A DNA stretch of 64,000 nucleotides. Source: Marinomonas ostreistagni (lineage in GTDB: Bacteria > Pseudomonadota > Gammaproteobacteria > Pseudomonadales > Marinomonadaceae). The position numbers and the translations under genes are program-made. A model generated the notes under the pieces. It did no database searches, was not told the DNA's origin, and saw only the letters and a list, made by a program, of their open reading frames with translations. Below, piece by piece: positions 12,014-20,764 of this stretch (position 1 is its first letter; each line of letters opens with the position of its first letter). The stretch covers positions 1-64,000 of the forward strand of contig NZ_JAEMUH010000013.1 in the NCBI RefSeq assembly GCF_016461785.1, in the 5' to 3' direction.

Positions 12014-12337
12014 ATGAATTGGAATATGGTTTGTACTAAAGACGATTTGATCGAAGATGCGGGTGTTGCCGCTATGATTAATGGTGAGCAAGTAGCGATT
12101 TTCTTTTTGCCACAAACTCAAGAGCAGATTTTTGCCGTGAGTAATTGGGATCCAGTTGGCAAGGCGAATGTAATGTCTCGCGGTTTAACTGCTCATTTAC
12201 AGGATCAATGGGTTGTGGCTAGCCCATTATATAAGCAACATTACAATCTGATGACAGGTCAATGTTTAGAAGGTGAGTGCACATTAAAAGTTTGGCCGGC
12301 TAAGATCGAAAATGATCAGGTGCTCATCGAATCTTAG
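12014..12337 (+). CDS. nirD: Nitrite reductase (NADH) small subunit NirD
   Basis: Small subunit of the NADH nitrite reductase, 107 aa, of Rieske-like fold. The Cys-His pairs that bind a Rieske cluster are absent, as in enterobacterial NirD, so the protein is probably structural rather than redox-active. The conserved stretch DPVGKANVMSRGL and the later VVASPLYKQHYNL are family hallmarks. It follows nirB by 12 bp; its ribosome site AAGGAGG overlaps the nirB stop codon, indicating coupled translation. It is the last gene before the second sigma-54 promoter. Confidence 0.93.
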   Translation: MNWNMVCTKDDLIEDAGVAAMINGEQVAIFFLPQTQEQIFAVSNWDPVGKANVMSRGLTAHLQDQWVVASPLYKQHYNLMTGQCLEGECTLKVWPAKIENDQVLIES

Positions 12338-12426
12338 GATTGGATGATATTGGTGCATTGTTGCACTAATGAAATGCGAAAAACCATTGGTTTAACTAAG
12401 TAGGCGATTATTTAGGCTGCATTTAT

Positions 12427-12442
12427 TGGCCCGGTTATTGCT
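12427..12442 (+). promoter_or_regulatory. Sigma-54 promoter of nasA
   Basis: TGGCCCGGTTATTGCT matches TGGCACG-N4-TTGCW at 11 of 12 defined positions, with GG (12428-12429) and GC (12440-12441) exactly 10 bases apart. Transcription would start near 12453, a few bases before the leader hairpin. This gives nasA its own nitrogen-regulated promoter inside the cluster. Confidence 0.82.
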
Positions 12443-12456
12443 TTAGATTATTTGTT

Positions 12457-12499
12457 CAGAATCTCCGCAGTTGGAGTTCTGCTGTTTGGCAAAGTAGCC
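12457..12499 (+). promoter_or_regulatory. Second two-hairpin antitermination leader, before nasA
   Basis: P1 pairs CAGAA and CTCC (12457-12466, T12462 bulged) with GGAG and TTCTG (12473-12481) around the hexaloop GCAGTT. P2 is GGC (12488-12490), hexaloop AAAGTA, GCC (12497-12499). P2 repeats the design of the nrtA leader, including the shared word TTTGGCAAAG and overlap with the terminator arm. The P2 loop has A1 and G4; the P1 loop keeps G4 but has G instead of A at position 1, a departure from the ANTAR pattern. The linker between hairpins is 6 nt here against 23 nt upstream of nrtA. Confidence 0.68.
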
Positions 12500-12530
12500 C
12501 TGTTGTTCTCACGAATGCAGGGCTTTTTTT
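12496..12530 (+). terminator. Intrinsic terminator in the nasA leader (attenuator)
   Basis: Stem AGCCCTG (12496-12502) / CAGGGCT (12518-12524) followed by a run of seven T ending at 12530, only 16 bp before nasA. It lies downstream of a promoter and shares bases with hairpin P2, so it is read as a regulated terminator rather than the end of nirD alone; it could also stop read-through from nirBD. Confidence 0.88.
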
Positions 12531-12546
12531 ATGCAAAGAGGAAACT

Positions 12547-15207
12547 ATGGCAGCTTTAACAACGTGTCCTTATTGCGGTGTAGGTTGTGGTGTAAAAGTA
12601 ACAGTGGATCAAAACCCTGAAAGTGGGCTTGCTACTTTAGAAGGTGATGAATCACATCCTGCTAATTTCGGTCGCTTATGCGTCAAAGGCAGTAATTTGT
12701 CCGACACTTTAGTCCATGATGATCGTCTCTTGGCTCCACAAATAAATGGTCACCAAGTGGAGTGGCATGAAGCCGTTGATCATATTGCAGATAAAATTAA
12801 GCAAGTTGTTGCCAAATATGGTCCAGATTCCTTTGCATTTTATCTTTCGGGACAAATCCTTACTGAAGATTATTACGTTGCTAACAAGTTTGCTAAAGGA
12901 TTTATTGGTACGGCTAACGTCGATACCAATTCCCGCTTATGTATGGCCTCGGCTGTCGTAGGGTATAAGCGTGCGTTTGGCTCTGACACGGTGCCTTGTA
13001 ACTATGAAGATCTAGAATTGTGTGATTTGCTAATTATGGTTGGGTCTAATGCAGCGTGGACACACCCAATATTGTTCCAGCGTATCGCTGCTGCAAAAGA
13101 GAAGCGTCCTGAGATGAAGGTCGTTGTTATTGACCCACGTGCGACAGCGACGTGTGATATTGCAGACTTACATTTAGCGATTGAACCAGGTTCTGATGCA
13201 GCTATTTTCAATTTTTTATTGGCCGAATCAGAACGCAAAGGGGTTGTTGATCAGACTTACGTTAAAAAGTTTACCAAGGGATATTCTGACGCGTTAAAAC
13301 AAGCTAAAAAGCAATGCGGTTCGTTAGAGAAAACGGCTCAGTATTGTGGTCTTTCAACTGATGATTTGTCACAACTCGCTGCATGGTGGTGTGAAACAGA
13401 TAAGACCATCAGCTTCTATTCACAAGGGGTCAATCAGTCTTCTTCTGGAGTTGATAAATGTAATGCCATCATTAACTGTCACCTAGCAACAGCGCGTATT
13501 GGTAAAGAAGGTATGGGGCCTTTTTCTATTACTGGCCAACCAAATGCCATGGGTGGACGAGAAGTCGGTGGTTTAGCCAATCAACTCGCAGCTCATATGG
13601 ATTTTGCGACACCTAATGCCATTGAATTGGTTCAACGTTTTTGGCAAGCGCCGAATATGGCTACTGAAAATGGTTTAAAAGCCGTAGATATGTTTAAAGC
13701 AGTTGAAGAAGGCAAAGTAAAAGTGCTTTGGATTATGTCCACCAATCCAATGGTCAGTTTGCCGGATACGGCCCAAGTGCAACGAGCTCTTGAAAAGTGT
13801 GAAATGGTCATTGTTAGTGATTGTAAACAGCATACAGATACCACACCGTTCGCTGATGTGTTGCTACCTGCATTACCGTGGAGTGAAAAAGACGGCACGG
13901 TTACCAATTCTGAGCGCCGAATTTCTCGTCAGCGTGGTTTATTACCACCTCGTGGCGAGGCAAAGCCAGATTGGTGGTCAATTTGCCAAGTTGCTGGAAC
14001 GATGGGCTATCAGAGCGGATTCAGCTATCGTGGGGTTGATGATATTTTCCGTGAACATGCAGCATTATCAGAGTTTGAAAATAACGGTAAACGAGACTTC
14101 GATATAGGGTATTTCAGTGATATAACAGAAGATGAATATAACCAGCTACTGCCGATACAATGGCCGGTTACTCGACATAAGCCGCACGGCACCGCAAGAA
14201 TGTTTACGGATGGTAAGTTCTTTACTCCGGATCAAAAAGCTAACTTTATTCCGATCAAAGTGAAAAAGCCGGTGACAGGGCAATCCAAAGAATGGCCATT
14301 TATTCTCAATACAGGGCGAGTTCGTGATCAATGGCATACCATGACTCGTACAGGGGATGCGGCGATTTTGTCACGTCATACTGATCAGCCCTATGTCGAA
14401 ATTCATCCAGACGATGCTGCGGAATTAGACATTCAAAATCATGCCTTAGTCAGCGTTTTTTCTGCGTATGGTGAAACGCGCCTCAGGGCGAAACTGTCTA
14501 CTCAAGTCCGAAGAAAAGCTCTGTTTGTGCCGATTCACTGGACTAAACAGTTCGCTAATCAACCGATAGTGTCTTCGTTAATCCCGCAAGTTGTTGATGC
14601 ATTATCTGGTCAGCCTGAATCAAAACATGCTGTGGTGAATGTCAAAACCATCTCTGCACTTCAATATGGTTATGTAATCTCGAGTCAATTACCTGTTGAA
14701 CATGATTTAGTGTATTGGTGTCGAGTACCAACGTTGACCGGAGAGCGCATGGAATTTGCTTGTTCAGATGATTTGGTTGCAGTTCATTCACTCAAGAAAG
14801 TGATTGAAGAGAAGTATCCAAATGGTGAATGGATGACGTATGAAAATCCGCTCTCATTACAAAATAGGCAGGTTTACCTGCTAGAGGATGTTCCCGTTGC
14901 CTTGATCTTTATCCAGCAGTCTCCCGATTTACCCGTTTCAAATTGGTTGGAAGAGCAAGTGTTAGCTAATAAGGCTTTGACGGCTAATGAGCGTATTGCT
15001 TTATTAGTTGGGCGTTCGGTTGATGTTGAAGATAAAGGGAATATTGTCTGCTCTTGTTATCAAGTGGGTGATAAGCAGATAAAAGCTGCTATTGAACATG
15101 GGGATATGACATTAGAGGCGTTGGGGATGACTTTAAAATGTGGGAGCAACTGTGGGTCTTGCATTCCAGAAATTAAGCAATTATTGCCTGTACTAGAGGA
15201 AATTTAA
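12547..15207 (+). CDS. nasA: Assimilatory nitrate reductase catalytic subunit NasA
   Basis: Cytoplasmic molybdoenzyme reducing nitrate to nitrite, 886 aa. The N-terminus binds [4Fe-4S] through C7, C10, C14 and C45 (CPYCGVGC, GRLCVKG). The Mo-bisMGD core and C-terminal molydopterin-binding domain follow (about 50-690). A BFD-like [2Fe-2S] domain closes the protein, with C835-x-C837, C865, C869 and C872. That extra domain is typical of Klebsiella-type NasA, which takes electrons from NasC; the flavoprotein at 8180 is the likely partner. The gene has its own sigma-54 promoter and attenuator, and mobA, needed for its cofactor, lies two genes downstream. Confidence 0.94.
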   Translation: MAALTTCPYCGVGCGVKVTVDQNPESGLATLEGDESHPANFGRLCVKGSNLSDTLVHDDRLLAPQINGHQVEWHEAVDHIADKIKQVVAKYGPDSFAFYLSGQILTEDYYVANKFAKGFIGTANVDTNSRLCMASAVVGYKRAFGSDTVPCNYEDLELCDLLIMVGSNAAWTHPILFQRIAAAKEKRPEMKVVVIDPRATATCDIADLHLAIEPGSDAAIFNFLLAESERKGVVDQTYVKKFTKGYSDALKQAKKQCGSLEKTAQYCGLSTDDLSQLAAWWCETDKTISFYSQGVNQSSSGVDKCNAIINCHLATARIGKEGMGPFSITGQPNAMGGREVGGLANQLAAHMDFATPNAIELVQRFWQAPNMATENGLKAVDMFKAVEEGKVKVLWIMSTNPMVSLPDTAQVQRALEKCEMVIVSDCKQHTDTTPFADVLLPALPWSEKDGTVTNSERRISRQRGLLPPRGEAKPDWWSICQVAGTMGYQSGFSYRGVDDIFREHAALSEFENNGKRDFDIGYFSDITEDEYNQLLPIQWPVTRHKPHGTARMFTDGKFFTPDQKANFIPIKVKKPVTGQSKEWPFILNTGRVRDQWHTMTRTGDAAILSRHTDQPYVEIHPDDAAELDIQNHALVSVFSAYGETRLRAKLSTQVRRKALFVPIHWTKQFANQPIVSSLIPQVVDALSGQPESKHAVVNVKTISALQYGYVISSQLPVEHDLVYWCRVPTLTGERMEFACSDDLVAVHSLKKVIEEKYPNGEWMTYENPLSLQNRQVYLLEDVPVALIFIQQSPDLPVSNWLEEQVLANKALTANERIALLVGRSVDVEDKGNIVCSCYQVGDKQIKAAIEHGDMTLEALGMTLKCGSNCGSCIPEIKQLLPVLEEI

Positions 15208-15208
15208 A

Positions 15209-16216
15209 ATGAGCATGGACTTTGTTCGCTTTGTGCAATTGCTTGGGCGTGGTAAGCGAGGTGCGCGTCCACTAACAGCTGAAGAAGCTGAGTTGGCGAT
15301 GGGAATGTTGCTTCGAGGCGAGGTTGCACCAGAGCAAGAGGGCGCATTTTGGATGTTGATTCGCATTAGAGAGGAGACGGTTGATGAGACCCTTGGTTTT
15401 ACTCGTGCAGTACGACAATATCTTACAGAAAGTATTTCACTAACAGGTGTTGATATTGATTGGCCCGCCTATGCGGGTAAACGTAGTGAGCTTCCTTGGT
15501 TTTTGCTCGCGGCGTTAGCTTTAGTTGATTCTGGCTATAAAATTGTGATGCATGGCCATTCGTTTGCAAATGAGGATCGTGTATATGTGGATGAATTTGT
15601 TTCTGCATTGGGGTTATCTACGTTAACAGATCTAAGTCAACAGGACGCGGAAGCCATGTTGTCTAAAGATGGATTTCTATATGCGCCTTTGTCCTCTGTT
15701 AGTAAACGCCTTGCTCAAATGATGGATCTAAAGCTCACTCTTGGGCTCAGATCTCCAGTAAATACAGTGGTTCGTATGATGAACCCATTTAACGCTAAGC
15801 ACAGCGTTCATGGCGTATTTCATAAGGGCTATGATGATCTCCATGCACAGGCCTGCCTTCAGCTCAAAGACCCCTCTGTTTTGATTTTTAGAGGTGGGAA
15901 TGGTGAGGCTGAAATTAATCCTGAGAGAGATGTTACGCTAGCAAGGGTATCTAATGGTGTCTTGAGCTGGGAAAAATGGAACCGTTTTGAATACGATCAT
16001 ACGCGAAACAAAAATAACTTATCTGTTAACCGTTTGATCAATCATTGGACAGGTCTTACAACGGATCCATTTGGTGAAAAAGCAGTGTTGCAAACTATGG
16101 CGGGGGTATTGGGTTTGGTTCATAATGAAACTGACCAGCTGCACTGTTTGCATTTGGCTGAAATGCTATGGCAATCGAGAAGTCGTGATTTGAAAGTGTT
16201 ATGCGACGTTTTTTAA
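15209..16216 (+). CDS. TrpD2/YbiB-family protein (anthranilate phosphoribosyltransferase fold)
   Basis: Protein of 335 aa related to anthranilate phosphoribosyltransferase, of the YbiB/TrpD2 branch. The helical N-terminal domain is clear (AELAMGMLLRGEVAPEQEG). The glycine-rich GTGGD substrate loop of true TrpD is not present; the matching region reads AYAGKRSELPW, so tryptophan synthesis is unlikely. Family members in E. coli bind nucleic acid. It begins two bases after the nasA stop and so is translationally coupled to nitrate reductase, followed by mobA. Why a TrpD2 protein sits between nasA and mobA is not known to me. Confidence 0.75.
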   Translation: MSMDFVRFVQLLGRGKRGARPLTAEEAELAMGMLLRGEVAPEQEGAFWMLIRIREETVDETLGFTRAVRQYLTESISLTGVDIDWPAYAGKRSELPWFLLAALALVDSGYKIVMHGHSFANEDRVYVDEFVSALGLSTLTDLSQQDAEAMLSKDGFLYAPLSSVSKRLAQMMDLKLTLGLRSPVNTVVRMMNPFNAKHSVHGVFHKGYDDLHAQACLQLKDPSVLIFRGGNGEAEINPERDVTLARVSNGVLSWEKWNRFEYDHTRNKNNLSVNRLINHWTGLTTDPFGEKAVLQTMAGVLGLVHNETDQLHCLHLAEMLWQSRSRDLKVLCDVF

Positions 16217-16233
16217 TATGCTAGTGAAATGTG

Positions 16234-16809
16234 ATGAACAAAAATTTAACAGCTTTAATTTTGGCGGGTGGTAAAGCTCAGCGAATGGGGGGGCTGGATA
16301 AAGGACAGCAATTATATAAAGGTCGCCCTTTGGTTGAACATGTGCTGGGTGTGACTAAGTCACTGGTTGATAGTGTTGTTATCAGCACTAACCAAAACTT
16401 TGATTTCTACTCAGCACTTGCAGATGATGTTATTGAAGACGTTGATCCATGGATATCAATTGGCCCTTTAGCTGGACTGTACGCACTGGTTCATGAATAC
16501 ACAGATTTACGTGGTCACGTTTTGTTGTTGCCTTGCGACACTCCCTGTATTTCAAAAGAAGCGTTGATGGCGTTAATATCTTCTACAGAGTCGAATGAGA
16601 GTAAAGTCAGTTGTCTAAAAACGGAATCAGGCTGGCAGCCACTGCATGCTGTGATTCCAGTTGAGAAACTGCAAATACATCTTCCGGAATATTTGGAGCA
16701 TGCACAACACTACGGTGTCATGGGTTTCTACCATCATCTAGGTTGCTTGCCTATTAATTGGAGTAACCAAACAGAGCTGCTTAATATTAATCGACTTGAT
16801 GAATTGTAG
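16234..16809 (+). CDS. mobA: Molybdenum cofactor guanylyltransferase MobA
   Basis: Cytoplasmic enzyme joining GMP from GTP to molybdopterin to make the MGD cofactor used by NasA; 191 aa. The nucleotide-binding N-terminus LILAGGKAQRMGGLDKG and the later GPLAGLYA and LPCDTP segments are characteristic. It is third in the nasA operon, 17 bp after the TrpD2-like gene. A GTG at 16231 directly precedes the ATG chosen here; neither has a strong ribosome site. The 3' end overlaps the convergent DUF3108 gene by 23 bp. Confidence 0.92.
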   Translation: MNKNLTALILAGGKAQRMGGLDKGQQLYKGRPLVEHVLGVTKSLVDSVVISTNQNFDFYSALADDVIEDVDPWISIGPLAGLYALVHEYTDLRGHVLLLPCDTPCISKEALMALISSTESNESKVSCLKTESGWQPLHAVIPVEKLQIHLPEYLEHAQHYGVMGFYHHLGCLPINWSNQTELLNINRLDEL

Positions 16810-17542
16810 AATCTGTTTTATGAGTCTGTTTAAGAGTTGTTACACTATCGATGTTCAGAGTGTAGGACTCTCCTTTCTCAAAATGTTCCATTTTGACTAA
16901 TAAGAACCCTTGCTCTGGAGCGAACCAAAAATACTGGTGGCGCTTGTCAGATAAATTGTCGGTTCGAACAACTTTAATAGTTTCAAGTTCACCAAGTTTT
17001 GTGTTGATTAATTCGGTTGTTTGTTTCTTAAAAATATAGCGCTTTAGCTTTCCACCATCAGCAATATCGTAAGACAAGTCATCTCGATTATTGAGAAGAT
17101 CATACCTGAGTTGAAGCTGAAGAGTTAATCGATCTAATGTAATGTCATTGATAGACATTTTCCACTGAGAACCTTTTACGTTATTGAGGGCGGTCATTTT
17201 ATTCCAGTCAAAAGTAACCGTAACGTTCTTTTTTTTGCCTAAAATGCTTGAGCTATAGCGGTATTCAATGGGACGTAGGTTTTGCTCTTGAAGTTCAAAA
17301 GTGCTTGTCTCATTAAGCGACGCAAGTAGCGTATCGACTTCAAAATCGAATTGCCAATGTTTGTCGTCTTTACGAGTTAAGGTCTGGCTTCCTTCAACGC
17401 GAAGAGTAATGCCTTTTTTGTATAAAGCACTGTAGGTCACAGTATAAGGAGGTAGGAAATCCGTTTTAATGAGGGAATTAGCATAAGAGGGTACTATCGA
17501 GAGCAACAGCATCGCGATCAATATACGTCTGATAATACCCAT
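16787..17542 (-). CDS. DUF3108 domain-containing exported protein
   Basis: Protein of 251 aa with a Sec signal peptide (hydrophobic residues 6-20, then SYA near residue 21) followed by a beta-rich domain typical of DUF3108, for example PPYTVTYSALYKKG and TIKVVRTDNLSDKRHQYFW. The function of the family is unknown; it is usually periplasmic and often lies beside purMN in gammaproteobacteria, as here. It follows purN by 9 bp on the same strand and is likely the last gene of purM-purN-DUF3108. AGGAA stands ahead of the start. Confidence 0.82.
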   Translation of the reverse strand: MGIIRRILIAMLLLSIVPSYANSLIKTDFLPPYTVTYSALYKKGITLRVEGSQTLTRKDDKHWQFDFEVDTLLASLNETSTFELQEQNLRPIEYRYSSSILGKKKNVTVTFDWNKMTALNNVKGSQWKMSINDITLDRLTLQLQLRYDLLNNRDDLSYDIADGGKLKRYIFKKQTTELINTKLGELETIKVVRTDNLSDKRHQYFWFAPEQGFLLVKMEHFEKGESYTLNIDSVTTLKQTHKTDSTIHQVD

Positions 17543-17551
17543 CTTGAGTTC

Positions 17552-18211
17552 CTAGTGCTGGTTTAAGTCCGTCGAATAGCGTATGCCTGATTCAGAAAGC
17601 GGAGCTCCATCGAATGTCGCCTGCCCATTTTCTAGTTTCAAGCGTCCAGAACTAAACCACTTAACACTTAGTGGATAAATGATGTGTTCAAGTGCATGAA
17701 CTTTTTGTGCGAGCGAGTCCGCTGTATCATCCGCTTCAATTGTAGTGCTTGCTTGTAAGACCACTGATCCTGCATCAAGTTCCGATGTTACAAAATGAAC
17801 CGACACACCATGCTCCGATTCTCCCGCATCAATCGCACGTTGATGAGTATTCAGACCTTTGTATTTCGGTAACAAAGAAGGGTGAATATTCAACATGCGG
17901 CCTTCATAGTGGCGTGTGAACTCTTCGGTAAGAATACGCATAAATCCAGCCAGAACAACCAGCTTAGGTTGATATTGATCAATCAGGCTCATTAAAGCTT
18001 GATCAAACAACTCTCTACTTTCAAATTGCTTATGATCCAAGGCGTGGTTTGCAATGCCAGCTTGACTGGCGCGCTCTAGCCCGTACGCAGACGCTTTATT
18101 GCTGATAACGGCTTTGATATCAATGTCTAATTGACCTTGCAGGCTTTGATCAATCAAAGCCTGCAAATTGCTGCCGCTGCCAGAAATTAGCACAACGACT
18201 GGAAAACTCAT
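17552..18211 (-). CDS. purN: Phosphoribosylglycinamide formyltransferase PurN
   Basis: Third step of purine synthesis: transfers formyl from 10-formyltetrahydrofolate to glycinamide ribonucleotide. 219 aa. The GAR-binding loop [10 protein letters not shown], the catalytic Asn/His segment [12 protein letters not shown] and the Asp in VTSELDAG are all intact. Its ATG overlaps the purM stop by four bases (ATGA), so the two are translationally coupled. The length and gene order match E. coli and its relatives. Confidence 0.97.
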   Translation of the reverse strand: MSFPVVVLISGSGSNLQALIDQSLQGQLDIDIKAVISNKASAYGLERASQAGIANHALDHKQFESRELFDQALMSLIDQYQPKLVVLAGFMRILTEEFTRHYEGRMLNIHPSLLPKYKGLNTHQRAIDAGESEHGVSVHFVTSELDAGSVVLQASTTIEADDTADSLAQKVHALEHIIYPLSVKWFSSGRLKLENGQATFDGAPLSESGIRYSTDLNQH

Positions 18212-19263
18212 GCAGAAGCCTCAAGGTCAGAGATTACAACCTCTTTACCAGCTTTCTCACGAATTTCACCGATTACCCAAGCGTTTTCGCCTTCAGCTTT
18301 AAGAATTGCAAGAGCGTTTTCTACATCTGCTTTATCGATAGCAAGTACCATACCGACACCGCAGTTTAGTACGCGGTACATTTCTTCTTGCTCAACGTTG
18401 CCTTGCTCTTGTAGCCAATCAAAGATGGCAGGACGAGTCCAGCTTGCTGCATCAATGTAGGCCGCAGCACCTTCAGGAAGAACGCGCGGGATGTTCTCAA
18501 GTAGACCACCACCCGTGATGTGTGACAGTGCTTTTACGTTTACTGACTCCATCAATTTAAGGATAGATTTAACGTAAATTTTAGTTGGCGCAAGTAGAGC
18601 GTCTTTCAGTGCTACACCGTCAACTTCTTGATCCAGTTTGGCACCACTTACTTCAAGGATCTTACGGATCAAAGAGTAGCCATTTGAGTGTGGACCAGAT
18701 GAGCCAAGTGCGATCAGGGTGTTACCTGCTTCAACTTTGCTACCATCAATGATTTGGTCTTCTTCAACCACACCAACACAGAAGCCAGCTAGGTCGTAAT
18801 CACCGTCATGGTACATGCCAGGCATCTCTGCTGTTTCGCCACCAACTAGCGCACAACCAGATTGAAGACAGCCTTCACCGATACCTGTTACAACGTCCGC
18901 AGCAACATCAACGTCTAGTTTGCCAGTTGCGTAGTAGTCAAGGAACAATAGTGGCTCGGCACCTGCAACAACAAGGTCGTTAACACACATCGCTACCAAG
19001 TCGATACCAATCGTATCGTGTTTGTTAAGGTCCATTGCCAAGCGTAATTTTGTACCCACGCCATCAGTACCAGAAACTAAGACAGGGTTTTTGTACTTTT
19101 GAGGTAGTCGTGTCAGTGCGCCAAAGCCACCTAAGCCACCTAGTACTTCAGGTCGGCGTGTTTTTTTACTGACGCCCTTAATACGTTCAACCAATTCGTT
19201 GCCCGCGTTAATGTCTACGCCTGCGTCTTTGTAACTAATCGAGGTTTTTTTCGATTCGGTCAT
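18208..19263 (-). CDS. purM: Phosphoribosylformylglycinamidine cyclo-ligase PurM
   Basis: AIR synthetase, the ATP-dependent ring closure in purine synthesis; cytoplasmic homodimer, 351 aa. The N-terminus [16 protein letters not shown], the loop [10 protein letters not shown] and the central [12 protein letters not shown] are standard family signatures. First gene of purM-purN-DUF3108. A 120-bp gap separates it from the divergent DUF2066 gene and must hold promoters for both directions. Confidence 0.97.
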   Translation of the reverse strand: MTESKKTSISYKDAGVDINAGNELVERIKGVSKKTRRPEVLGGLGGFGALTRLPQKYKNPVLVSGTDGVGTKLRLAMDLNKHDTIGIDLVAMCVNDLVVAGAEPLLFLDYYATGKLDVDVAADVVTGIGEGCLQSGCALVGGETAEMPGMYHDGDYDLAGFCVGVVEEDQIIDGSKVEAGNTLIALGSSGPHSNGYSLIRKILEVSGAKLDQEVDGVALKDALLAPTKIYVKSILKLMESVNVKALSHITGGGLLENIPRVLPEGAAAYIDAASWTRPAIFDWLQEQGNVEQEEMYRVLNCGVGMVLAIDKADVENALAILKAEGENAWVIGEIREKAGKEVVISDLEASA

Positions 19264-19383
19264 TGCCTATGCCTTATCATGGTGTGGGAAAAGCGGCATT
19301 TTAACACAGTGGAAAATAAGGGCTATGGTTCTTTGCATAGAAGACAGTAGAATAGAGAAAATACGATAGGAAAGGGGATAGTT

Positions 19384-20475
19384 TTGAAGCGTATTGTTTG
19401 TTTATGGTTGCTGATGTTGTCGTCCCTCGGGCACGCGGTGCAAGTATCTAACTTATATTCATCAGTTGTGCAGGTGCCTTCGAGTTTAGAGGGGAGCCAA
19501 ATGTTACAACGTGCGTTTAATGAAGCGATTGATGATGTGTTGATACGGGTGTCGGGTCAACAGCAGGGATTGTCCGATTCTGTGCTACGAAAAGCTCATC
19601 AAGCCGCCTCAAGTTGGGTTGCGCAGCATTCTGTGCAGGATGTCGTGGATCTTGTTGAGGGGGCTGGCGGATTAGAATCTGCAAAGGAAATTAATGTAAC
19701 GTTTTATAAAGAGTCTGTTGATGGCTTTTTGTTTGATAATCAATTACCCGTCTGGTCCAGTAATCGTCCAAGTATTTTAGTTTGGTTGATCGAAGACCAA
19801 AATGGACAACGTCAGATGTTTGGTGCCAACAAGCCTTCGCAAGCTTTGTCAGGGCTTTTTGAGGGGGCAAAGCACTTTGGGCTTCCTGTTTATGCGCCTT
19901 TGCTAGATTCCACTGATTTAAATGCTCTGAGCGCTGGAGCGCTTTGGGGATTTTTTGAGGACGATATCCAAGCAGCCAGCCAACGTTATCAAACTGACAT
20001 TGTGCTCGCTGTTCGCTTGAGTCAGTACCATGGTGAATCCGTTGTAGATAGTATGTTGCTGTCTCCTAATCAGTCTTCAAATCTGATTTCAGTTACTAAG
20101 CCAACAACGCAAGAAGCTATGTCAGAGGTGCTTGTTCGGTTGTCTTCCCTTTTATCTGATCGCTATGCATCCGTTCAAATGTCTACGCCTTATGAGATGT
20201 TTGTTAAAGTAAATGGTGTTAAAAATTACACGGCAATGTCAACTCTACGACAATATCTTTCCTCTATAGGCGTGGTTAATCAGGTTCAGTTGAATAGCAT
20301 CGTTAATGGTGGAGTAGGGTTTGATTTAAAGTTGAATGGAACTCCAGAAAAATTTGCTAACAGTGTGGCGCTGAATACAGTTCTAACTAAAAGCTTATCG
20401 GACGCTCCTTACGACAGTATGCAGCGCTCGGTTCTTCAATATCAATACACCGGTAAGGGTAATATAAATGACTAA
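19384..20475 (+). CDS. DUF2066 domain-containing exported protein
   Basis: Protein of 363 aa starting with a Sec signal peptide (LWLLMLSSLGHAV). The N-terminal domain, with QRAFNEAIDDVLIRVSG, is the DUF2066 hallmark; no enzymatic motif is visible. Family function is unknown; it is commonly found next to purM in gammaproteobacteria. The start is a TTG at 19384 behind AGGAAAGGGG; no in-frame ATG gives a complete signal peptide. Its stop overlaps the next gene by eight bases. Confidence 0.8.
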   Translation: MKRIVCLWLLMLSSLGHAVQVSNLYSSVVQVPSSLEGSQMLQRAFNEAIDDVLIRVSGQQQGLSDSVLRKAHQAASSWVAQHSVQDVVDLVEGAGGLESAKEINVTFYKESVDGFLFDNQLPVWSSNRPSILVWLIEDQNGQRQMFGANKPSQALSGLFEGAKHFGLPVYAPLLDSTDLNALSAGALWGFFEDDIQAASQRYQTDIVLAVRLSQYHGESVVDSMLLSPNQSSNLISVTKPTTQEAMSEVLVRLSSLLSDRYASVQMSTPYEMFVKVNGVKNYTAMSTLRQYLSSIGVVNQVQLNSIVNGGVGFDLKLNGTPEKFANSVALNTVLTKSLSDAPYDSMQRSVLQYQYTGKGNIND

Positions 20476-20698
20476 TGACGTGGAAATTAAGCCTGTAGTC
20501 CGGGACTTTTTTTCAAGATCTGAAGAAGAGCAAAATGACTTTTTGCAGCAAACTTGGTGTAACCAATGTATGGAGATGGATTTAGGTATGAAGAACCCTC
20601 AAGAGTTTGAGGCGGGTGAACGTATTTGGATCGAAGGTGACTGCGTGAAGTGTGGCTCTAAAGTTGTTACAGAACTGGTTTTTGAGGATGATGAATAA
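20468..20698 (+). CDS. Small zinc-ribbon-like protein
   Basis: 76-aa acidic protein with two CxxC pairs (CNQC and CVKC, about 28 residues apart) that could bind one zinc. It overlaps the end of the DUF2066 gene, so is coupled to it, and is followed by a bidirectional terminator. I do not recognise a specific function; proteins of this size and pattern are often annotated as hypothetical in marine gammaproteobacteria. Confidence 0.75.
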   Translation: MTNDVEIKPVVRDFFSRSEEEQNDFLQQTWCNQCMEMDLGMKNPQEFEAGERIWIEGDCVKCGSKVVTELVFEDDE

Positions 20699-20722
20699 GC
20701 TTATTTAGGACGGGGCATAAGC

Positions 20723-20752
20723 AAAAAAAAGCGGCTGAGAAGCCGCTTTTTT
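20723..20752. terminator. Bidirectional terminator between the zinc-ribbon gene and gltA
   Basis: Stem GCGGCT / AGCCGC with GAGA tetraloop at 20731-20746, flanked by eight A on the left and six T on the right, so it can end transcription of both convergent genes. Confidence 0.9.
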
Positions 20753-20764
20753 ATGGATACCCAA

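Noticed and set aside
12348-12369. Inverted repeat TTGGTGCA / TTGCACTAA as NtrC site before the nasA promoter
   Set aside because: The arms point the opposite way to the NtrC consensus (GCAC...GTGC), so it may be a site for another factor or chance.
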